From an uncultured Flavobacteriaceae bacterium (GTDB taxonomy: Bacteria; Bacteroidota; Bacteroidia; Flavobacteriales; Flavobacteriaceae), in the NCBI GenBank assembly GCA_947502635.1, contig CANNAN010000002.1:186001-250000 (forward strand): a stretch of 64,000 nucleotides of DNA, read 5' to 3'. Numbering within the stretch: the stretch's first letter is position 1; every line of letters starts with the position of its first letter. Positions 26,351-36,247 of the stretch are shown here, one piece after another. The position numbers and the translations under genes are program-made. The notes under the pieces are model-generated. The model did not search any database. It worked only from the letters and a program-made list of their open reading frames with translations, and was not told where the DNA came from.

Positions 26351-28417
26351 ATGAGCACACCAAAAAGATATACCATAACAACGGCACTTCCTTATACCAA
26401 TGGCCCTATTCATATTGGCCATTTGGCAGGCGTTTATGTTCCAGCAGATATTTATGCACGTTATTTACGGTTAACAGGAAACGATGTTATATTAATTGGA
26501 GGAAGTGATGAGCATGGTGTGCCCATTACCATTAAAGCCAAAAATGAAGGTGTTACACCGCAGGATGTTGTAGATAAATACCATGCGATCATTAAAAAAT
26601 CGTTCGAAGATTTTGGTATTACTTACGATAATTATTCGCGTACTTCTGCAGAGGTACATCATAAAACAGCATCAGAATTTTTTACAACTTTAAATGATAA
26701 AGGTGAATTTATTGAAGAGGTAACAGAACAATTATATGATGCTGAAGCTAATCAGTTTTTGGCAGATCGATTTGTTGTGGGAACATGTCCAAAATGCGGA
26801 AATGAAGAGAGCTATGGAGATCAATGTGAAAATTGCGGAACAAGTCATAATGCGACCGATTTAATAAATCCGAAATCTGCTTTAACAGGAAATGTACCTA
26901 GTTTAAAACAAACAAAACATTGGTTTTTACCTTTAGATAAGCATGAGGCTTTTTTAAAAGAATGGATTCTTGAAGGTCATAAAAAAGACTGGAAGTCTAA
27001 TGTTTATGGACAGTGCAAATCTTGGATTGATGATGGATTACGTCCACGTGCAGTAACCAGAGATTTAGATTGGGGAATTCCAGTACCTGCAGAAGGCGGA
27101 GAAGGGAAAGTACTTTATGTTTGGTTTGATGCTCCGATAGGTTATATATCATCTACTGTAGAATGGGCAGAACGCGAAGGAAAAGATTGGGAGCCGTATT
27201 GGAAAGATAAAGATACCAAATTGGTTCATTTTATAGGAAAAGATAATATTGTATTCCACTGTATCATTTTTCCAGCCATGTTAAAAGCGGAAGGGTCTTA
27301 TATTTTGCCAGAAAATGTACCAGCTAATGAGTTTTTAAATTTAGAGGGAAATAAGCTATCAACCTCAAAAAATTGGGCTGTTTGGTTGCCAGAATATTTG
27401 GAAGAGTTTCCAGGGCAACAAGATGTATTGCGTTATGCATTAACAGCCAATGCACCAGAGACTAAGGATAATGATTTTACCTGGAAAGATTTTCAAGCTA
27501 GAAATAATAACGAATTGGTAGCTATTTTTGGGAATTTCATTAATCGTGTTGTCGTTTTAACAAACAAATATTACGATGGAAATGTTCCAGCTCCAAATGA
27601 ATTATTACAAGTTGATGAAGAGACACTAGCTGCGGTAAAAGCCTATCCAGATGTGATTTCTAGTTCTATTGAACGTTATCGTTTTAGAGAAGCGCAGCAA
27701 GAACTTATGAATTTAGCACGACTTGGAAATAAATATTTAGCAGATGCAGAGCCCTGGAAAGTTATTAAAGTAGATGAAGAACGTACAAAAACAATTATGT
27801 ATGTAGCGCTTCAAATAGCCTCAGCTTTGGCAACATTAAGTGAGCCGTTTTTACCATTTACATCAACTAAATTGAAAAACATATTGAATGTTACGTCGAG
27901 CGCAGTTGAGACGTCATGGAATGAGGTTTCAACAAAAGAAGTTTTACTGCCATCGGGACACCAAATAGGAAAAGCAGAATTATTATTTTCTAAAATTGAA
28001 GATGCTACTATTCAAGCACAGTTAGATAAATTAGAAGCTAGTAAAAAGGCAAATGAAATTGCTAACGCTGTTGTAGAACCGCAAAAGGATACCATTGCAT
28101 TTGATGATTTTACAAAATTAGACATTCGCGTAGGGACTATTTTAGAAGCTGAAAAAATGCCTAAAGCAAAAAAGTTATTAGTTTTAAAAGTGGATACTGG
28201 TATTGACGTACGAACCATTGTTTCGGGTATTGCTGAAAGTTTTACAGCAGAAGAAGTTGTTGGAAAACGTGTTACTGTTTTAGTGAATCTGGCTCCAAGA
28301 GCCTTACGTGGTGTTGAAAGCCAAGGGATGATTTTAATGACAGAAACCCCCGATGGTAAATTGGTTTTTGTGAATCCAGACGATGCTAGTGTTGGTAATG
28401 GACTAGCAATAAGCTAA
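26351..28417 (+). CDS. metG: Methionine-tRNA ligase
   Basis: A 688-residue class I synthetase that charges tRNA-Met. It has the HIGH motif (HIGHLAG, about residue 22), a zinc knuckle with four cysteines ([18 protein letters not shown], about 145-162), and the KMSKS equivalent in [15 protein letters not shown] (about 335). A tRNA anticodon-binding domain is followed by a C-terminal tRNA-binding domain of the Trbp111/EMAP type (about 580-688: [20 protein letters not shown]). The full-length E. coli-like form is present. The next gene follows after 11 bases. Confidence 0.97.
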   Translation: MSTPKRYTITTALPYTNGPIHIGHLAGVYVPADIYARYLRLTGNDVILIGGSDEHGVPITIKAKNEGVTPQDVVDKYHAIIKKSFEDFGITYDNYSRTSAEVHHKTASEFFTTLNDKGEFIEEVTEQLYDAEANQFLADRFVVGTCPKCGNEESYGDQCENCGTSHNATDLINPKSALTGNVPSLKQTKHWFLPLDKHEAFLKEWILEGHKKDWKSNVYGQCKSWIDDGLRPRAVTRDLDWGIPVPAEGGEGKVLYVWFDAPIGYISSTVEWAEREGKDWEPYWKDKDTKLVHFIGKDNIVFHCIIFPAMLKAEGSYILPENVPANEFLNLEGNKLSTSKNWAVWLPEYLEEFPGQQDVLRYALTANAPETKDNDFTWKDFQARNNNELVAIFGNFINRVVVLTNKYYDGNVPAPNELLQVDEETLAAVKAYPDVISSSIERYRFREAQQELMNLARLGNKYLADAEPWKVIKVDEERTKTIMYVALQIASALATLSEPFLPFTSTKLKNILNVTSSAVETSWNEVSTKEVLLPSGHQIGKAELLFSKIEDATIQAQLDKLEASKKANEIANAVVEPQKDTIAFDDFTKLDIRVGTILEAEKMPKAKKLLVLKVDTGIDVRTIVSGIAESFTAEEVVGKRVTVLVNLAPRALRGVESQGMILMTETPDGKLVFVNPDDASVGNGLAIS

Positions 28418-28428
28418 ATTTAAAATAT

Positions 28429-29991
28429 ATGATAAAGAAATCACTAACAATATTCTTGATAACGTTGATGGCGTTAAGTGTTTTCTCTCAGAATGAAGTT
28501 TTAAATTTAGGTGTAAAATACAAGTCTATATTTTATAACACGAAAGAATCTTTAGCTATTTCTAACACAAAAACAGATGAATTGGTGATTTTCATTGAAG
28601 ATTATGAAAAGACTAATGCTTATCTTTTTAATAAAAATTTTCAACTTATTTCGGAAATTCAAACAGATGGATTACAAAGTTCATTTAAAGACTTTGAAGG
28701 TTACCAAATTAATAAAGATGGAACTTATGTTATCTTCTTTAAGAATAAGAGTGGCAAAAAATATGGAGCGCTTCATTTAGATTTTAAATCAACTAAAGCA
28801 TCTATTGAAGTTTTAAAACTTAAACTGAAAAAGGAGAAGTATTTAAAAGGGATTACTTTTAAAGATAAGTTTTATTTGATGTCTGTTTCAAACGATAATT
28901 CTTCACAAGTTCATTTTTATTCATTTAAAGATGATTTTGAAATTCTTGATAAAACAACAATTCCCTTCAGTTTTGCAAATTTTTTCAAAGATGGTATATG
29001 GGAATATGCAAAAGATGCATTGAGTGGTCCGCTAGATGATATTGTTACAATAGATCATAAAGTAGTAAATCCAATAGATATTACTTCCAGACCGAACAAA
29101 CTGTATATTAAGGACGATAAAATCGTTTTAACATTAGATAAAGAACGGGAAAAAACTAAAGTTTTTACAATTTCACTAGAAACGCATGAAAAAACTTACA
29201 GTGAATTTATGCAGCCCAAAATTAAAGAGTTTGTCTTTTATAATAGTAATTCATACTTTTTTGAAAACAAGATCTTTCAAATAAATACATCATTTAAAGA
29301 AATGAAATTTGTTGTTAAGGATTTTTATTCAAAAGAATTATTGAAAGAAATTGTATTAAAAAAAGATGACGAAATAACTTTTAAAAACTCACCTATTATA
29401 CAAGAAGGACAAATAGGCTTGAAGAAGTCAGTGCTATTTGATATTACTCTTTCTGATAATTCCAATATAAGTGCTAGGGAGTTAGAAAAAACAAGTCAAT
29501 TTTTAAGAAAAGCATCACAGGGTGATATTGGGATATCTACATTTAAACAGAAGAATGATTATAGAATAACTTTAGGTAGTAAAAGAATCATAACTCTAAG
29601 GAATAATTTTTCGCCAATTGGGGGATTAGGAGATGTTACAAAGACTCCTGTAGGATTAATTAATAGTAATTTTAATCCAAGTTTTTATGCTTACGGACAT
29701 TATTCTTTCACTAAATCGACATACATAGATTGTCTATTTAATGAAGAGTTTGAACATATAGAGGGTGATATTACAGAAAACACGTTTGATAAAATTAAGG
29801 CGTTTGAAGATGCGTTTGGTAGAAAAGATAAAGAAAAAAGGAAATCAGATTTTGAATATAATAAATTTGAGAGTATCGATTTTTCGAGTGAGCCTAAGCT
29901 GAAAAACATTTTTAGACATTTAGGTAGAATATATTTTGGCTACATCAATACAAATGACAAAAATTACCATTTGGTTGAATTTTTAGACTAA
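28429..29991 (+). CDS. Secreted protein of unknown function
   Basis: A 520-residue protein with a signal peptide (TIFLITLMALSVFSQ). The mature part is strand-rich with repeated patterns of the type KLYIKDDKIVLTLDKE and KIFQINTSFKEMKFVVKDFY, suggesting a beta-propeller-like or repeated beta domain. No known family or catalytic motif is recognised. No T9SS C-terminal domain is visible. It follows metG by 11 bases and may be read through from it, with no evident functional link. Confidence 0.7.
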   Translation: MIKKSLTIFLITLMALSVFSQNEVLNLGVKYKSIFYNTKESLAISNTKTDELVIFIEDYEKTNAYLFNKNFQLISEIQTDGLQSSFKDFEGYQINKDGTYVIFFKNKSGKKYGALHLDFKSTKASIEVLKLKLKKEKYLKGITFKDKFYLMSVSNDNSSQVHFYSFKDDFEILDKTTIPFSFANFFKDGIWEYAKDALSGPLDDIVTIDHKVVNPIDITSRPNKLYIKDDKIVLTLDKEREKTKVFTISLETHEKTYSEFMQPKIKEFVFYNSNSYFFENKIFQINTSFKEMKFVVKDFYSKELLKEIVLKKDDEITFKNSPIIQEGQIGLKKSVLFDITLSDNSNISARELEKTSQFLRKASQGDIGISTFKQKNDYRITLGSKRIITLRNNFSPIGGLGDVTKTPVGLINSNFNPSFYAYGHYSFTKSTYIDCLFNEEFEHIEGDITENTFDKIKAFEDAFGRKDKEKRKSDFEYNKFESIDFSSEPKLKNIFRHLGRIYFGYINTNDKNYHLVEFLD

Positions 29992-30071
29992 GTTTATTTG
30001 AAAACAATCATTTTTTAATTAAGTTGTTTATTAATTAAAGAAATACTTAACTTTATAAAAAATGAGAAACC

Positions 30072-30590
30072 ATGTTATCAAAAATCATAGAAGAAGCATT
30101 AAATAATCAAATAAGAATAGAAGCAGAATCTTCTCAAATTTATTTGGCAATGGCATGTTGGGCAGAGGTAAAAGGTTTAGAAGGTGTGTCTAACTTTATG
30201 TATGCACAATCTGATGAAGAGCGGGAACACATGTTAAAATTGGTGAAGTTTGTTAATGAGCGTGGCGGTCATGCAAAAATTTCGCAATTGGCAGCACCTA
30301 ACGTTACCTTTAAGTCGTTTAAAGAAATGTTCGAAAAATTATTTGAACATGAAGTGTATGTGTCTCAAAGTATTAATGAATTAGTACATATCAGTCTTCA
30401 GGAAAAAGATTATGCTACACATAACTTTTTACAGTGGTATGTAGCTGAACAAATAGAGGAAGAAGCCGTAGCTCGTACGATACTCGACAAAATAAATATG
30501 ATTGGTGATGATAAAGGAGGTCTGTATTTATTTGATAGAGATATTGAAAATTTAACAGTTACTACGGCAGCAAACAATGCACCACAATAA
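30072..30590 (+). CDS. ftnA: Ferritin
   Basis: A 172-residue non-heme ferritin of normal bacterial length. Ferroxidase-site residues appear in the helix A/B region (NQIRIEAESSQIYLAMACWAE and SDEEREHMLKLVKFVNERGG) and helix C/D (INELVHISLQEKDYATHNFL followed by QWYVAEQIEEEAVARTIL). It stores iron as a 24-mer cage. It follows an AT-rich gap of 80 bases and precedes a small Cys-rich gene. The gene symbol is by function. Confidence 0.93.
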   Translation: MLSKIIEEALNNQIRIEAESSQIYLAMACWAEVKGLEGVSNFMYAQSDEEREHMLKLVKFVNERGGHAKISQLAAPNVTFKSFKEMFEKLFEHEVYVSQSINELVHISLQEKDYATHNFLQWYVAEQIEEEAVARTILDKINMIGDDKGGLYLFDRDIENLTVTTAANNAPQ

Positions 30591-30628
30591 TTTAACATTT
30601 AACCTTATTTAGATTAAATAAAAATAAG

Positions 30629-30636
30629 TATTTTTG
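30629..30636 (+). promoter_or_regulatory. -7 box for the small Cys-rich gene
   Basis: TATTTTTG matches TAnnTTTG and ends 28 bases before the TTG start at 30665. No clear -33 TTTG is seen. It shows the small gene has its own promoter separate from ferritin. Confidence 0.5.
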
Positions 30637-30664
30637 CCACGTTATCTAAATCTTAGATTCTGTT

Positions 30665-30826
30665 TTGGGCAAAAAGAAGAAGAAAAAGGCAATAAAAAAA
30701 TTACAACAGATTGGTGTTATTACTTCTGATAAAGTGAAAACGAGTTGTTGTAAAAAATTCAAAAAAGGAGAGAATAAGCGTTGTAAAAAATGCCCTTGTT
30801 TTGACTTACTTAAAAAAGTAGCTTAA
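30665..30826 (+). CDS. Small Lys/Cys-rich protein (53 residues), TTG start
   Basis: A 53-codon frame starting at TTG. The N-terminus is MGKKKKKKAIKKLQQ; the C-terminal part has five cysteines: a CC pair (SCCKKFKKGE) and KRCKKCPCFDLLKKVA. The pattern looks like a small metal- or nucleic-acid-binding protein. The in-frame stop just upstream (30647) and the lack of an ATG force the TTG start. A -7 box lies 28 bases before it. Placed 75 bases after ferritin, it could be linked to iron, but this is inference. It resembles small conserved flavobacterial proteins I have seen without assigned function. Confidence 0.65.
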   Translation: MGKKKKKKAIKKLQQIGVITSDKVKTSCCKKFKKGENKRCKKCPCFDLLKKVA

Positions 30827-31103
30827 ATACTTATGTTTCTTGTTCTTAATGGTTTATTAAGCATTTACCTTTTAGTTCTTAAAATAAATAACTCATCTTC
30901 TACTGGGTTGGAATAACGTTTAAATATATCAACCTTTATAGTGTTATTTTTATTGGTATAAGTTGTTTATTATTAGAGAAATACCCAGATTAAATGCTAA
31001 TTAGAAAAGACTGTTTTAGTTTGCAAAAGGTTTTTCTATACTTATTAAAGCATGAACTAGTTTTGAAATGGATTACAAAGAAGATAAAACGACATTTGAA
31101 AAC
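30827..31103. other. Non-coding stretch
   Basis: AT-rich sequence between the small Cys-rich gene and the terminator of the minus-strand T9SS gene. I see no ORF or structured element beyond the terminator itself. Confidence 0.5.
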
Positions 31104-31135
31104 ATAAAAAAGCCGAGGTAATTACCTCGGCTTTT
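31104..31135 (-). terminator. Strong bidirectional terminator
   Basis: A perfect 14-bp palindrome (31108-31121 with 31122-31135), core AAGCCGAGGTAATTACC. T-runs on both sides allow use by the T9SS gene on the minus strand and possibly the small gene on the plus strand. Confidence 0.9.
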
Positions 31136-31155
31136 AAGTATATATAAAAATAGTT

Positions 31156-33876
31156 TTATTGTTTAATCACTCGTTTAGTGATGAAACCATTTTCTGAGAA
31201 TATATGCATAAGATATAACCCAGAATGTATTGAAGAAATATCAATAGTATTTGTGTTATTATTAGCATCAAGTTTTTTAGAAAGAATCAATTTACCTTGC
31301 AGGTTAAATAGTCTCACGTTTTGTAATCCTAAATTTGTTTCAGAAGCAATAGTAATGATGTCGTTAGCAGGAATTGGGTATATATTTAATCCTTCTGCTA
31401 AAATATCATCTTGCACACTTAGAGTACTATCCACAATAAAAGTAGCACTGGGTCCAGCAGCCAAGGCATTATTACTAGCGGTATCACTAGCAGTATCTGC
31501 CGCAATAGAAATTCCTAAAGTTCCATCTCCAGTAATACTGCTAATAGTCACGGTTCTGGTAGCGGTTCCTGATCCCGTAACGACTATAGTTCCCGTAGCA
31601 TCTCCAGTTGTATTTAAACTTACATCGCCATTAGCCAATGTTACAGCATCAGCATTTGTGTAGGTAATGGTATAAGTAATAGGCCCACTATTTGTAGTAC
31701 TGGCACTAGGTGCACCAATGGCTAGAGTCGGAGCAGTATTGTCTACAGTAAAAGTAGCACTGGGTCCAGCAGCTAAGGCATTATTACCAGCGGTATCACT
31801 AGCAGTATCTGCCGCAATAGAAATTCCTAAAGTTCCATCTCCAGTAATACTGCTAATGGTCACGGTTCTGGTAGCAGTTCCCGATCCCGTAACGGCTATA
31901 GTTCCCGTAGCATCTCCAGTTGTATTTAAACTCACATCGCTATTGGCCAATGTCACAGCATCAGCACCTGTGTAGGTAATGGTATAAGTGATAGGCCCAC
32001 TATTTGTAGCACTGGCACTAGGTGCGCCAATGGCCAGAGTCGGAGCAGTATTGTCTACAGTAAAAGTAGCACTGGGTCCAGCAGCCAAGGCATTATTACC
32101 AACGGTATCACTAGCAGTATCTGCCGCAATAGAAATTCCCAAAGTTCCATCTCCAGTAATACTGCTAATAGTCACGGTTCTGGTAGCGGTTCCTGATCCC
32201 GTAACGGCTATAGTTCCCGTAGCATCTCCAGTTGTATTTAAACTTACATCGCCATTGGCTAATGTTACAGCATCAGCACCTGTGTAGGTAATGGTATAAG
32301 TGATAGGCCCACTATTTGTAGTACTGGCACTAGGTGCACCAATCGCCAGAGTTGGAGCGGTATTATCTACAGTAAAAGTAGCACTGGGTCCAGCAGCTAA
32401 GGCATTATTACCAACGGTATCACTAGCAGTATCTGCCGCAATAGAAATTCCCAAAGTTCCATCTCCAGTAATACTGCTAATAGTCACGGTTCTGGTAGCG
32501 GTTCCCGATCCCGTAACAGCTATAGTTCCCGTAGCATCTCCAGTTGTATTTAAACTCACATCGCCATTGGCCAATGTTACAGCATCAGCACCTGTGTAGG
32601 TAATGGTATAAGTGATAGGTCCACTATCTGTAGTACTGGCACTAGGTGCTCCAATCGCTAAAGTTGGAGCGGTATTATCTACAACAAAGGTGTTATTGTT
32701 GGTTCCAGTTGGAGTTGTATTTGTTAAAGCATTCCCAGCCGAATCAGTAATATTTTGTCCAGCATTAAACCCCAAAGTTACCGTTGCGTTCACATTAGCT
32801 AAGTCACCTCCAGAAGCGGTAATTCTATATGTATTACCACTAGGATTAGTTGCGCTAGCTATCGTGGCTGTGGTTCCAGTGATTGAAAAATCAGTAGTAT
32901 CAAGATTACTTACAGCTTCATCAAAAGTGACATCCCATATTAGGACATCTGCATTGGTTGGCGATGTCGTAGGGTTTTGTCTTACTATTGATTGTATTTG
33001 CGGAGCGACAGCATCCACAGTATGGACACTACCAGAGTTAAATGCAGCAACATTGCCATTGGTCCCGTTGCCATTACCAGAATCATCAGTGATATTTGAA
33101 GTTCCCAAATGATCTAATCGTAAGGTTCCTTGTCCAGTAATGCTATTTATAGTGACCACTACAGAAGTTCCAGAACTTGCAGAGACGGAAGCAATCGTTC
33201 CCGTAGCTGTTCCCGTAGTTGTTAATTCGAAATCATCTGTAGTTATATTATTCGCGTTTTCATCAAAAGTTATAGTTTTTGTAATTGAAGACGCATTGGC
33301 AGCAGGAGTTCCTTGCAAGACTATCGATTGTACTACTGGAGGGGTGCTGTCTGGTGTTGTAATTTGTGTAGAAAAACCTATGTCATATGGAAGTTCTGAA
33401 CCTTCAAACCAAAGACTACCTCCAGAGTAGGTATTTGCACCATCCCCTATTAAAGTATAAGTAGAAGGAGAGCCATTATCATCTATAATAAAAGTATATT
33501 GAGATGTATTTGTAAGGGAAATATTTTGGGCTGAAAAATCAAAAACATTGGTTGTTCCAGGATTAAGAGTTACCCCCGTTAAAGTTCCAAGTATTGCTCC
33601 AGCTGCATTATTACCATTTCTTACGCTTACAATAGTATTAGGAATAGAAGTGCTACCACCCAACTCTACAGTAATTGTAGATAATGTACCAGTACATGTT
33701 GCAGTAAAAGATTGCCCTAATACATTGCCTGTTAAATCTTGAGATCCAGTAGGGTTTGTTACTGTACATTGTGCTCTAGTATTAACAGAAAACAGCATAA
33801 TAATGCCAACTGCTGTAATAGAAAGAACCTTGAATAAGTAGGTTTTTAAAAAATTGGTAAAGTAATTTTTTTTCAT
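31156..33876 (-). CDS. T9SS-secreted protein with Ig-like repeats
   Basis: About 906 residues from the ATG at 33876 (another in-frame ATG at 33885). It has a signal peptide (VLSITAVGIIMLFSVNTRAQ), an N-terminal module, two diverged bacterial Ig-like domains (VVQSIVLQGTPAANASSIT region), then four near-identical 104-residue repeats beginning TAPTLAIGAPSASTT. A C-terminal T9SS sorting domain follows (LNIYPIPANDIITIASE, ending FITKRVIKQ). The protein is exported to the cell surface as an adhesin-like or structural protein. The repeats are encoded by 312-bp DNA units. It is followed by a strong terminator, and two tail-collar genes lie directly upstream on the same strand. Confidence 0.88.
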   Translation of the reverse strand: MKKNYFTNFLKTYLFKVLSITAVGIIMLFSVNTRAQCTVTNPTGSQDLTGNVLGQSFTATCTGTLSTITVELGGSTSIPNTIVSVRNGNNAAGAILGTLTGVTLNPGTTNVFDFSAQNISLTNTSQYTFIIDDNGSPSTYTLIGDGANTYSGGSLWFEGSELPYDIGFSTQITTPDSTPPVVQSIVLQGTPAANASSITKTITFDENANNITTDDFELTTTGTATGTIASVSASSGTSVVVTINSITGQGTLRLDHLGTSNITDDSGNGNGTNGNVAAFNSGSVHTVDAVAPQIQSIVRQNPTTSPTNADVLIWDVTFDEAVSNLDTTDFSITGTTATIASATNPSGNTYRITASGGDLANVNATVTLGFNAGQNITDSAGNALTNTTPTGTNNNTFVVDNTAPTLAIGAPSASTTDSGPITYTITYTGADAVTLANGDVSLNTTGDATGTIAVTGSGTATRTVTISSITGDGTLGISIAADTASDTVGNNALAAGPSATFTVDNTAPTLAIGAPSASTTNSGPITYTITYTGADAVTLANGDVSLNTTGDATGTIAVTGSGTATRTVTISSITGDGTLGISIAADTASDTVGNNALAAGPSATFTVDNTAPTLAIGAPSASATNSGPITYTITYTGADAVTLANSDVSLNTTGDATGTIAVTGSGTATRTVTISSITGDGTLGISIAADTASDTAGNNALAAGPSATFTVDNTAPTLAIGAPSASTTNSGPITYTITYTNADAVTLANGDVSLNTTGDATGTIVVTGSGTATRTVTISSITGDGTLGISIAADTASDTASNNALAAGPSATFIVDSTLSVQDDILAEGLNIYPIPANDIITIASETNLGLQNVRLFNLQGKLILSKKLDANNNTNTIDISSIHSGLYLMHIFSENGFITKRVIKQ
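31436..32683. repeat. Four tandem 312-bp coding repeats
   Basis: The sequence GCACTGGGTCC recurs at 31445, 31757, 32069 and 32381, exactly 312 bases apart. The four units are close to identical at the DNA level, with a few scattered changes, which indicates recent duplication or ongoing homogenisation. They encode 104-residue Ig-like domains. Confidence 0.95.
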
Positions 33877-33970
33877 TTTGACCATGGTTTGATTAGTAAG
33901 AATTAAAAATATATAAAATGAGGACACGCTTTTAAAGAACATCCTTTGTTTTTAATATATTAATCTAATT

Positions 33971-34516
33971 TCAATTTCTAGAAGGAAAAAGGCCTTGAAG
34001 ACAAATAATATAGTATATGCACAAGTAGGGCTGTCTATTTTCGTGGGACAAATTGCCTCCAGTATTTCCAACAGTTACGTTTACATTATTAGCAGCCATT
34101 TCTATATCAGCAGGAGTCATATTATATGTGTTAGAAGCAGCATTAGCAAAATTACCTCCAGTTGGGTTTCCAGTGGTGGCTGGACTTATTGGGGAAAAAT
34201 TCGCCTTAACGGTTCCTACAGCTGCATGGGTATGACTTGGAATCTGACTTGTGGCTAAGGTAACAGTTTCTACACCTCCCCTTTGTCCCAGATTATAATT
34301 GGACAAACCAGGACCGTTTCCTGGACTAATTGGGCCTCGCCCCCTTAAATCTGGTAACCCAAAAGAGGTTCTACCATCACCACCATAAGTCGTGCCTAAT
34401 ATTGAAAATAGTGCTTGATTTGAATTAATGGATAATAATTGCCCCTCACAAAGCGCCCAAGTTCTTGGTGCGAAATTACCCGCGAACATGCGAATTTCTC
34501 CTATTGTTCCTTCCAT
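33971..34516 (-). CDS. Tail-collar domain protein, copy 1
   Basis: A 181-residue protein of the phage tail-collar (Collar/microcystin-dependent protein) family. It has the N-terminal GEIRMFAGNFAPRTWALCEG motif, TTYGGDGRTSFGLPDLRGR, and the C-terminal HENRQPYLCIYYIICLQG. No signal peptide is visible. Most of the protein is shared with the adjacent copy at 34546-35094 (the region from SPISPATTGNP is nearly identical). Such genes in Bacteroidota occur in tandem without phage context; their role is not established. It lies 95 bases upstream of the T9SS gene on the same strand. Confidence 0.9.
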   Translation of the reverse strand: MEGTIGEIRMFAGNFAPRTWALCEGQLLSINSNQALFSILGTTYGGDGRTSFGLPDLRGRGPISPGNGPGLSNYNLGQRGGVETVTLATSQIPSHTHAAVGTVKANFSPISPATTGNPTGGNFANAASNTYNMTPADIEMAANNVNVTVGNTGGNLSHENRQPYLCIYYIICLQGLFPSRN

Positions 34517-34545
34517 AATGTTTTATTTTTAAGGTTAATGTTATT

Positions 34546-35094
34546 TTAGCTTCTAGATGGGAAAAGACCTTGTAAGCAAATTATATAATAGATACTTAAA
34601 AAAGGCTGTCTATTTTCGTGAGACAAGTTTCCTCCAGTATTTCCAACAGTTACGTTTACGTTATTAGCAGCCATTTCTATATCTGCGGGAGTTGTCGTAT
34701 TATACGTATTGGAAGCAGCATTAGCAAAATTACCTCCAGTTGGGTTTCCAGTAGTGGCTGGACTTATTGGAGAAAAATTCGCTTTAACGGTTCCTGCAGC
34801 TGCATGTGTGTGATTCGGTATTTGAGTGGTATTAAGAGTGACTGATTGCACCCCTCCTCTTTGACCTAAATTATAAGAGGATAAACCTGGTCCATGCCCA
34901 GGACCAATAGGCACTCGGCCTCTTAAATCTGGTAAGGCAAAAGTAGATCTGCCATCACCACCATAAGTGGTTCCTATAATTGAAAATAAAGCGGTATTTG
35001 AGCTTATTGCTATTAATTGGCCATTACAAAACGCCCAGGTTCTTGGTGCAAAATTGCCACCAAACATACGTACTTCTCCTATTGTTCCTTCCAT
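34546..35094 (-). CDS. Tail-collar domain protein, copy 2
   Basis: A 182-residue paralogue of the next gene, sharing GEVRMFGGNFAPRTWAFCNG, TTYGGDGRSTFALPDLRGR and HENRQPFLSIYYIICLQG. The 29-base gap and same orientation suggest cotranscription and tandem duplication. The difference between copies is concentrated in the first third, and one extra Thr occurs in the NTT region. The function is unknown, as for the family. No other phage tail genes are nearby. Confidence 0.9.
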   Translation of the reverse strand: MEGTIGEVRMFGGNFAPRTWAFCNGQLIAISSNTALFSIIGTTYGGDGRSTFALPDLRGRVPIGPGHGPGLSSYNLGQRGGVQSVTLNTTQIPNHTHAAAGTVKANFSPISPATTGNPTGGNFANAASNTYNTTTPADIEMAANNVNVTVGNTGGNLSHENRQPFLSIYYIICLQGLFPSRS

Positions 35095-35145
35095 TGGTTT
35101 TAATATTAAAGATTAGTAATTTATTATTGATTTAATAGTTATCAT

Positions 35146-36105
35146 TTAAATAATGGCATTGTGTTTTGTTTTTAAAGTAGAGGTAAAACAATGCCCTTGT
35201 CGTACTCCCAGATGCACATATTTAGTTCCCGATAAAATACCTGCATCAGAACTTATAATATTTACTTTTAATAATTTCCCGTATTTACAGTATACATATA
35301 GTCCTTCTTGCGGATGTGCGTGTACGATTTCACCAGGAGTCTTGCCTAATAAAGATTGACTATCTACAGGTGATACTTCCAATATTTTTATGGGTGCTCC
35401 CTGATAAAATGTTGTGGCGCCACCATATTTTGGATTACAGGCATTAATCAATTGTTCAATTTCATCTGCAGTTTGGCTTTCCCATTGTATACTGGTTTCT
35501 ATGTCATTAGGTCTGTGATTGTATACTGTTCCTTCAGTGGGTTGTGATTTAAGATTTGAAGGATCTGTTACCAATATTATCGCTTTTTTAGTAAGTGCTT
35601 CAAGCATATAGCTCATTTTAGAATTTACCATTCCAAATGTTTCTCCAGGAATGATAGGCACAGGGTGTTCTATCAATGTTTTACCCGTATCCCAGTTTTT
35701 ATCCATTTGATGTATGGTAATAGCGGTTTGTTTTTCACCCTGTTTAATAGACCAGAATAAAGGGTTTGGCCCTCTGTTTTCGGGTAGTTTACCGAAGTGG
35801 ATATTTAAAACCCCATATGTTGGTATTGATAAGAGTGTTTCAGGGATTTTTAAAGAGAAACCACAGACTAAGACAAGATCAGGGCTTTTCTTTTCCAGCC
35901 ATGTTTTAAATTGCTTACCTATGTTTTCTGAATGGATAAGAAAAGACTCAAAGCCTTCTTTCTGAATAGCATTTATCCAAAAATTTTCTTTCGTATTTTG
36001 AATTTTCGATTCTTGAAAACAGACAGCCTTGAGATGTTTGTTTTTAGAAAGATGATTGTATACCGAGTGAGAGGCCGGGAAACTTCCAATAAGTATTACT
36101 TTCAT
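35146..36105 (-). CDS. Formyltransferase-family protein (Fmt-like)
   Basis: A 319-residue protein with the 10-formyl-tetrahydrofolate formyltransferase N-terminal domain. The catalytic set NxH plus LPxxRGxxP is in NIHFGKLPENRGPNPLFW, with the distal Asp in MDKNWDTGKTLIEHP. An Fmt-like C-terminal domain follows (VHAHPQEGLYVYCKYGKLL). The sequence departs from housekeeping methionyl-tRNA formyltransferase (for example GKLPENRG in place of SLLPxxRG), so the substrate is probably a sugar-amine or other small molecule, or an unusual peptide. It lies 51 bases upstream of the collar genes on the same strand. The link is inferred. Confidence 0.8.
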   Translation of the reverse strand: MKVILIGSFPASHSVYNHLSKNKHLKAVCFQESKIQNTKENFWINAIQKEGFESFLIHSENIGKQFKTWLEKKSPDLVLVCGFSLKIPETLLSIPTYGVLNIHFGKLPENRGPNPLFWSIKQGEKQTAITIHQMDKNWDTGKTLIEHPVPIIPGETFGMVNSKMSYMLEALTKKAIILVTDPSNLKSQPTEGTVYNHRPNDIETSIQWESQTADEIEQLINACNPKYGGATTFYQGAPIKILEVSPVDSQSLLGKTPGEIVHAHPQEGLYVYCKYGKLLKVNIISSDAGILSGTKYVHLGVRQGHCFTSTLKTKHNAII

Positions 36106-36247
36106 TAATTCATTGTTTTATGATGAGTCAGATAAAACCTCTTTTTGTATTGTTTTTTTACTATAAAAGATAGGTGGTTTTATAAATATTCCGATATATT
36201 AAAGCTAAATGGAGCATTAAAACTATTTGAGTTTACAGAGCCCCTGT

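Noticed and set aside
31178-33742. Several plus-strand ORFs of 85-166 codons across the 31-34 kb repeat region
   Set aside because: They are the antisense of the 312-bp repeats of the T9SS gene and repeat the same translated pattern with every unit. The minus-strand frame has a signal peptide, domains and a T9SS end.
33971-35094. A prophage around the two tail-collar genes
   Set aside because: No other phage genes (capsid, terminase, portal, integrase) are visible nearby. The two genes are paralogues of a family that occurs outside phages.
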